Positions 6,395 to 9,512 of a stretch of DNA of 9,512 nt are shown in pieces. Numbering within the stretch: the first letter of the stretch is position 1; each line of letters opens with the position of its first letter. Under the pieces are notes generated by a model. The model saw nothing but the letters and a program-made list of their open reading frames with translations. It ran no database searches and was not told the origin of the DNA. The position numbers and the translations under genes are program-made. This DNA comes from TMED14 sp041179465 (GTDB taxonomy: Bacteria > Bacteroidota > Bacteroidia > Flavobacteriales > Schleiferiaceae): NCBI GenBank assembly GCA_041179465.1, contig JBEGTJ010000059.1, forward strand, positions 1 through 9,512, in the 5' to 3' direction.

Positions 6395-7195
6395 ATGGCA
6401 AAGCGGCGGATTTTATATGTTTCTCACGAGATCAAGCCCTACTTCCCCGAGGGGGAGTTGGCGGAAATGGCCCTAGCCTTCCCCAAAAAGATGAACGAAC
6501 TGGGGCACGAAATTCGCGCCTTCATGCCGCGTTTCGGCGTCATTAACGAGCGCCGCCACCAGCTCCACGAAGTCATCCGCTTGAGCGGCATCAACGTGGT
6601 AATCAACGACTACGACCAGCCTTTGGTCATCAAAGTGGCGTCGGTTCCGGGGGCACGCATTCAAGTTTACTTCATCGACAACGAGGAGTACTTCAAGCGC
6701 AAGGGCACTTGGGAAGACGCCCAAGGCGCATTCTACGACGACAACGGCGCCCGCGCCCTGTTTTTCAGCAAATCCATCATTGAGACCATCAAGAAATTGG
6801 GTTGGCAGCCCGACGTCGTCCATGTGATGGGCTGGATGTCTACGCCGCTGCCGGTGTACCTCCGCCAGTTCCACGCCGACGATCCGCATTTTGCCGGAAC
6901 CAAAGTGGTATTCAGCCTGAGCGACAACGCTTTTGACGGCACGTTGGACCTCGGCCTCGAGCAAGGCATGGCGTTTGACGGAGTGAAGGACATGCACGCT
7001 TTTACCCAACCCACCGCGGAGTCCCTTTACTGCGGAGCCGTGCGCAACGTGGACGCCGTTCTTCAAATGTCGGATGCAGCCCCCGCCGCGGCCCTCAAGG
7101 CGGCCAAAGACGCCGGGGTCCCCGTGCACGACGGCAAGGCCTTTCTCGAGCAACCCGCCCTCTTGGACGCCTTTTATGAGTCGCTCTTTGCGTAG
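6395..7195 (+). CDS. GT5-type glycogen/starch synthase N-terminal-domain protein, probably non-catalytic
   Basis: This 266-residue protein resembles only the N-terminal Rossmann-like half of GT5 glycogen synthases: ILYVSHEIKPYF at 6-17, a helix ending in NELGHEIRAFMPRFG at 34-48, INERRHQLHEVIRLSG at 50-65, IQVYFIDNEEYF at 89-100 and PDVVHVMGWMS at 139-149. Full enzymes have about 480 residues and a second domain that carries most donor-sugar contacts; it is absent here. The ADP-glucose-binding KxGG motif is replaced by residues around PEGE (18-21), and the usual WHT histidine near 148 is Met. The gene has clean ends, so it is not a truncated copy; short proteins of this kind are common in Bacteroidota and are often annotated 'glycogen synthase'. 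I would not call it glgA. Enzyme activity is unlikely, and a binding or regulatory role is open. The downstream lipoprotein gene overlaps its end by 20 nt. Confidence 0.85.
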   Translation: MAKRRILYVSHEIKPYFPEGELAEMALAFPKKMNELGHEIRAFMPRFGVINERRHQLHEVIRLSGINVVINDYDQPLVIKVASVPGARIQVYFIDNEEYFKRKGTWEDAQGAFYDDNGARALFFSKSIIETIKKLGWQPDVVHVMGWMSTPLPVYLRQFHADDPHFAGTKVVFSLSDNAFDGTLDLGLEQGMAFDGVKDMHAFTQPTAESLYCGAVRNVDAVLQMSDAAPAAALKAAKDAGVPVHDGKAFLEQPALLDAFYESLFA

Positions 7196-8516
7196 TTCTT
7201 GGGGTTTTGCCGGAGCAGCGCTTTGGGCGTTGCTTGCGTTGCTGCCGCTCACGGGCTGCGAAAAGTCCAACGGCGAGGTCGGAATCGATTTTGTCGACGA
7301 AAGCGCCCTGGCCTTCGGTTCCAAGAAATCGGTCGCCCTTCGTTCGTGGACCGAAGAGTACGATTCGCTGCTGACCCTTAGGCCCAACAGCCTGGTGGTC
7401 GGAAGCTACAACGACCCCGTTTTTGGACGCCCCAGCGCTTCGTTTGCGACCCAAGTAATCCTCACCGCGGTCGCCCCGCAGTTTGGCACCAACGCCACGG
7501 TCGACTCGGTCTTCATGATTCTTCCCTACTCGGGTTGGTACGGAGACACCTCAGCGGCCTTCCACGTGAAGGTGCACCGCAGCGCGGTGCCGCTCACCGA
7601 TTCAGTGTACTACGGATTCAGCACCCTTACCCCGGGGCTGCCCCTTTGCGACACGAGCTTTCGGCCCGACGCGTTGATCAAAACCCTGAAAACCGGAGCT
7701 CGCTCGGGCAAGGCGGCCCTGGCCCTTCGCTTGGATGCCGCAAAGATGCAGCAGTGGATCGTCGACGAGGCGATTGCGCGTCCCGGAAATTTTTCGAGCA
7801 ACACGGCGTTCATCGAGTACTTCCGGGGCCTGATTGTTTCGGGCACCGAACAGAACGAGGCAATGTACCAGTTCAATTCGGGCGACGCGGCCGCGCGGAT
7901 CCGCATTTACTACACCAACGACAGCATCCGAAACGACACTTCGGCATCAGGAAAAGACTACGGTTTGTTTCAGCTCGCGCTTTCGTCGGGGGTGCAGAGC
8001 TTTAACCGCATCACGTTTGACCGCAGTGCGGCCCAAATTGACTTTGGCGACCAGGACACGGCCGCGGGCGAACCGACTACCTACATTCAGGGCATGGGTG
8101 GTGCCGTTACGGTGCTGCGCCTCGACGGACTCAAGGCCCTGGTCGACAGCGGCTACGTCGTGAACTACGCCGAGCTCGTCGTTCCCGTGCGCGAGGGGTC
8201 GAATGTGCGCTACGCTACGCCGGCTTCGTTGAGCATTTTACAGGTCAATGGATCCACGAAAACGCTCATTCGCGACTACCTCCGGGGCAACCCCGGGGGC
8301 AACTTCACGGCTACGGGCGTGCTCCGCAAGGGCGCGTACCGTTTTGTCGTTACCCGCCACGTGCAGGATTTGCTCCGCTACGGCGACACCGCGAGTTTTC
8401 AAATGATGCTCGTTCCCGAGCGCATGGCTTCGTCGCCGGCCCGCGCCGTACTTCACGGCAGCAGCGACGCGGTAGAGCCTATGTCGCTAAATTTGTGGTA
8501 CACCAAACCAAACTAA
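7176..8516 (+). CDS. DUF4270-type lipoprotein
   Basis: The 446-residue protein begins with a lipoprotein signal peptide: basic n-region (R3, R6), hydrophobic core at 11-25 and lipobox LTGC with C28. The mature part starts EKSNGEVGIDF and contains repeated beta-strand-like segments, in keeping with the DUF4270 family of Bacteroidota lipoproteins, which is of unknown function; I assign the family from the N-terminal pattern, length and position, not from a search. It is probably anchored in the outer membrane. The same frame is open upstream to 7074, but the ATG at 7176 places the signal peptide correctly. This makes the gene overlap the GT5-like gene by 20 nt; a TTG at 7188 is a possible alternative and also overlaps. 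No Shine-Dalgarno is visible. glmS follows after 7 nt, so the three genes are likely one transcript. Confidence 0.82.
   Translation: MSRSLRSSWGFAGAALWALLALLPLTGCEKSNGEVGIDFVDESALAFGSKKSVALRSWTEEYDSLLTLRPNSLVVGSYNDPVFGRPSASFATQVILTAVAPQFGTNATVDSVFMILPYSGWYGDTSAAFHVKVHRSAVPLTDSVYYGFSTLTPGLPLCDTSFRPDALIKTLKTGARSGKAALALRLDAAKMQQWIVDEAIARPGNFSSNTAFIEYFRGLIVSGTEQNEAMYQFNSGDAAARIRIYYTNDSIRNDTSASGKDYGLFQLALSSGVQSFNRITFDRSAAQIDFGDQDTAAGEPTTYIQGMGGAVTVLRLDGLKALVDSGYVVNYAELVVPVREGSNVRYATPASLSILQVNGSTKTLIRDYLRGNPGGNFTATGVLRKGAYRFVVTRHVQDLLRYGDTASFQMMLVPERMASSPARAVLHGSSDAVEPMSLNLWYTKPN
8488..8495 (+). promoter_or_regulatory. Possible internal -7 box ahead of glmS
   Basis: TAAATTTG matches TAnnTTTG exactly and ends 28 nt before the glmS ATG, a leader length like that of the GT5-like gene. 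It lies in the last codons of the DUF4270-type gene (part of SLNLW), so the bases also have a coding reason. No clear -33 element is seen. Confidence 0.33.
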
Positions 8517-8523
8517 CTCGCCT

Positions 8524-9512
8524 ATGTGCGGCATTGTCGGCTACATCGGGCCACGCGAAGCGTACCCGATTCTCATTCAAGGTTTAAAGCGTTTAGAGTA
8601 CCGCGGATACGATTCCGCAGGAGTTGCTTTATCCAACGGACGCTTGGACGTCTTCAAAAAAATGGGCAAGGTTTCGGCCCTTGAAGCGGTTGCCGACGCA
8701 GAACGTCCGCACGCCACCCTCGGCATTGGGCACACCCGCTGGGCCACCCACGGCGAACCCTCTGACCGCAACGCCCACCCGCACACCTCGAATTCGGGAC
8801 GCCTCGTAATCGTGCACAACGGGATCATTGAAAACTACGCCCAGCTCAAGGAGCTGCTGGTCAAAAAAGGCTACACCTTTACGAGCGACACCGACACCGA
8901 AGTGCTCGTGAACTTCATCGAGTACATCCAGAACGAAGAGAAGGTTAACCTTCAGCAGGCCGTGCGCCTGGCCCTCAATGAGGTCGTGGGAGCCTACGCC
9001 ATCGTGGTCATGAGCACCGAAGAGCCCGACCAAATGGTGGTCGGCCGCTTGGGTTCTCCGCTCGTGCTCGGACTGGGCGACAACGAGTTTTTTGTCGGAA
9101 GCGACGCCACCCCGTTCATCGATTCGACCAAGAAAGTTATTTACCTCGAGGACGGCGAAATGGCCGTGGTGCAGCGCAGCGGAGTCGTGGTGCGCAAAAT
9201 CGCCAACGATTTGCCGGTTGACAGCGTCATCCACCAGCTGCAGCTCGACCTGGCCGCCATTGAAAAAGGCGGATTTGACCACTTCATGATCAAGGAGATC
9301 TTCGAGCAGCCCAAGTCGATTCTCGACACGGTGCGCGGACGTCTCAATTTCAAAACCGGCGAAGTAAAAATGGCCGGGCTTGACGCGATCAGCGACAAGC
9401 TGCTCAACGCCCCATTCGGCGATGTAGCCGTGGCCGCCGTAGATCTGCTGCGCCAGTACTGCCGATTCGAATCCACGGTCCGTCATGAACGCCTTGGCGA
9501 TCGGCGTCAGCA
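8524..9512 (+). CDS. glmS: Glutamine--fructose-6-phosphate aminotransferase GlmS, partial, homology breaks at about 9411
   Basis: GlmS transfers ammonia from glutamine to fructose-6-phosphate to give glucosamine-6-phosphate, the entry to UDP-GlcNAc, peptidoglycan and lipid A. The N-terminal class II glutaminase domain is complete: C2 as nucleophile after Met removal, EYRGYDSAG at 25-33, GHTRWATHG at 69-77, HNGIIENY at 98-105 and SDTDTEV at 121-127. The linker HFMIKEIFEQP (253-263) leads toward the sugar-isomerase part. Residues 1-296 fit GlmS. At LLNA (293-296) the family should continue into the first SIS domain with an ACGTSWHAG-like motif, but here the frame runs on for 33 codons of unrelated sequence that is the antisense of an acyl-CoA dehydrogenase. 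Both SIS domains are missing, so as written the gene could not make a working enzyme. The ATG lies 7 nt after the previous stop. Confidence 0.93.
   Translation, partial: MCGIVGYIGPREAYPILIQGLKRLEYRGYDSAGVALSNGRLDVFKKMGKVSALEAVADAERPHATLGIGHTRWATHGEPSDRNAHPHTSNSGRLVIVHNGIIENYAQLKELLVKKGYTFTSDTDTEVLVNFIEYIQNEEKVNLQQAVRLALNEVVGAYAIVVMSTEEPDQMVVGRLGSPLVLGLGDNEFFVGSDATPFIDSTKKVIYLEDGEMAVVQRSGVVVRKIANDLPVDSVIHQLQLDLAAIEKGGFDHFMIKEIFEQPKSILDTVRGRLNFKTGEVKMAGLDAISDKLLNAPFGDVAVAAVDLLRQYCRFESTVRHERLGDRRQ
9400..9512 (-). pseudogene. Acyl-CoA dehydrogenase fragment (C-terminal region), cut at the glmS junction
   Basis: Read on the minus strand from 9510 to 9400, 37 codons give a sequence starting LTPIAKAF, then DRGFESAV, then QQIYGGHGYIAEWGVEQ. 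This is the conserved helix region of the C-terminal FAD-binding domain of acyl-CoA dehydrogenases, where YGGHGYI and the following (M/V)EQ are hallmarks. The family should continue with an RDARI-like stretch and an IYEGTNGIQ-like stretch holding the catalytic Glu; instead the strand turns into antisense glmS at 9399. The N-terminal side runs off the window edge. Acyl-CoA dehydrogenases take part in fatty-acid beta-oxidation or related thioester catabolism; the subtype cannot be fixed from 37 residues. The fragment has no start or stop of its own here, and most likely reflects a chimeric join or a rearrangement. Confidence 0.8.

Noticed and set aside
6395..7195. The short GT5-like gene as a truncated, decayed glgA
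   Set aside because: It has intact ends, no frameshift and conserved blocks throughout, and its length matches a known Bacteroidota group of short proteins, so it is a family in its own right.
6473..7387. A 304-codon minus-strand frame opposite the GT5-like and DUF4270-type genes
   Set aside because: It spans the junction of two supported genes, has no recognisable motif and shows antisense-type composition.
8629..9486. A 285-codon open frame on the minus strand opposite glmS that begins with acyl-CoA dehydrogenase-like residues
   Set aside because: Only its first part (down to 9400) is a real protein signature; the remainder is the in-register antisense of glmS and has no protein-like pattern. 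It is not one gene.
1..9512. A defence island, CRISPR array, mobile element, prophage or non-coding RNA gene
   Set aside because: Genes fill nearly all the window and nearly all belong to core families. I saw no direct-repeat arrays, transposase or integrase motifs, tRNA-like cloverleaf or long unexplained intergenic space; the longest gaps are about 78 bp.

Overview
The window is about 9.5 kb of GC-rich DNA (judged by eye, not counted) that looks like core chromosome of a Bacteroidota bacterium, probably in or near the Flavobacteriales. Four things point there: a short stand-alone GT5 'glycogen synthase' domain protein followed by a DUF4270-type lipoprotein and glmS; the pantothenate gene pair linked to a UPF0104 membrane protein and radA; TAnnTTTG-type -7 promoter boxes just ahead of start codons; and no Shine-Dalgarno sequences at any start. 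The genus cannot be read from the sequence.

Left block (17-2710, + strand): a promoter box, a membrane-anchored coiled-coil protein, an exonuclease III family enzyme whose GTG start directly abuts the previous stop, and an OmpA-type peptidoglycan-binding lipoprotein with a coiled-coil stalk. A strong Rho-independent terminator closes the block. Middle block (2731-6316, - strand): panC, panD, a UPF0104/LPG-synthase-type integral membrane protein, and radA. The first three genes overlap by 4 and 1 nt (ATGA and TAATG), so they are probably translationally coupled. PanC and PanD supply the last step of pantothenate synthesis and its beta-alanine substrate; RadA belongs to recombination and repair. 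Right block (6353 to end, + strand): the GT5-like protein, the DUF4270-type lipoprotein (20 nt overlap), then glmS, which makes glucosamine-6-phosphate for cell-wall precursors. The 78-bp divergent gap 6317-6394 holds opposed promoter boxes for the middle and right blocks.

The most unusual signal is at the right edge. From about 9411 onward the glmS homology stops before the SIS domains. The opposite strand of 9400-9512 reads as a 37-codon C-terminal piece of an acyl-CoA dehydrogenase. A 12-nt stretch at the join fits both proteins. This is most likely a chimeric assembly or a rearrangement breakpoint.

I saw no tRNA, rRNA, CRISPR array, insertion sequence or prophage gene, and no convincing new defence or mobile system. 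The rest is ordinary housekeeping DNA with some interesting details of gene start and promoter architecture.
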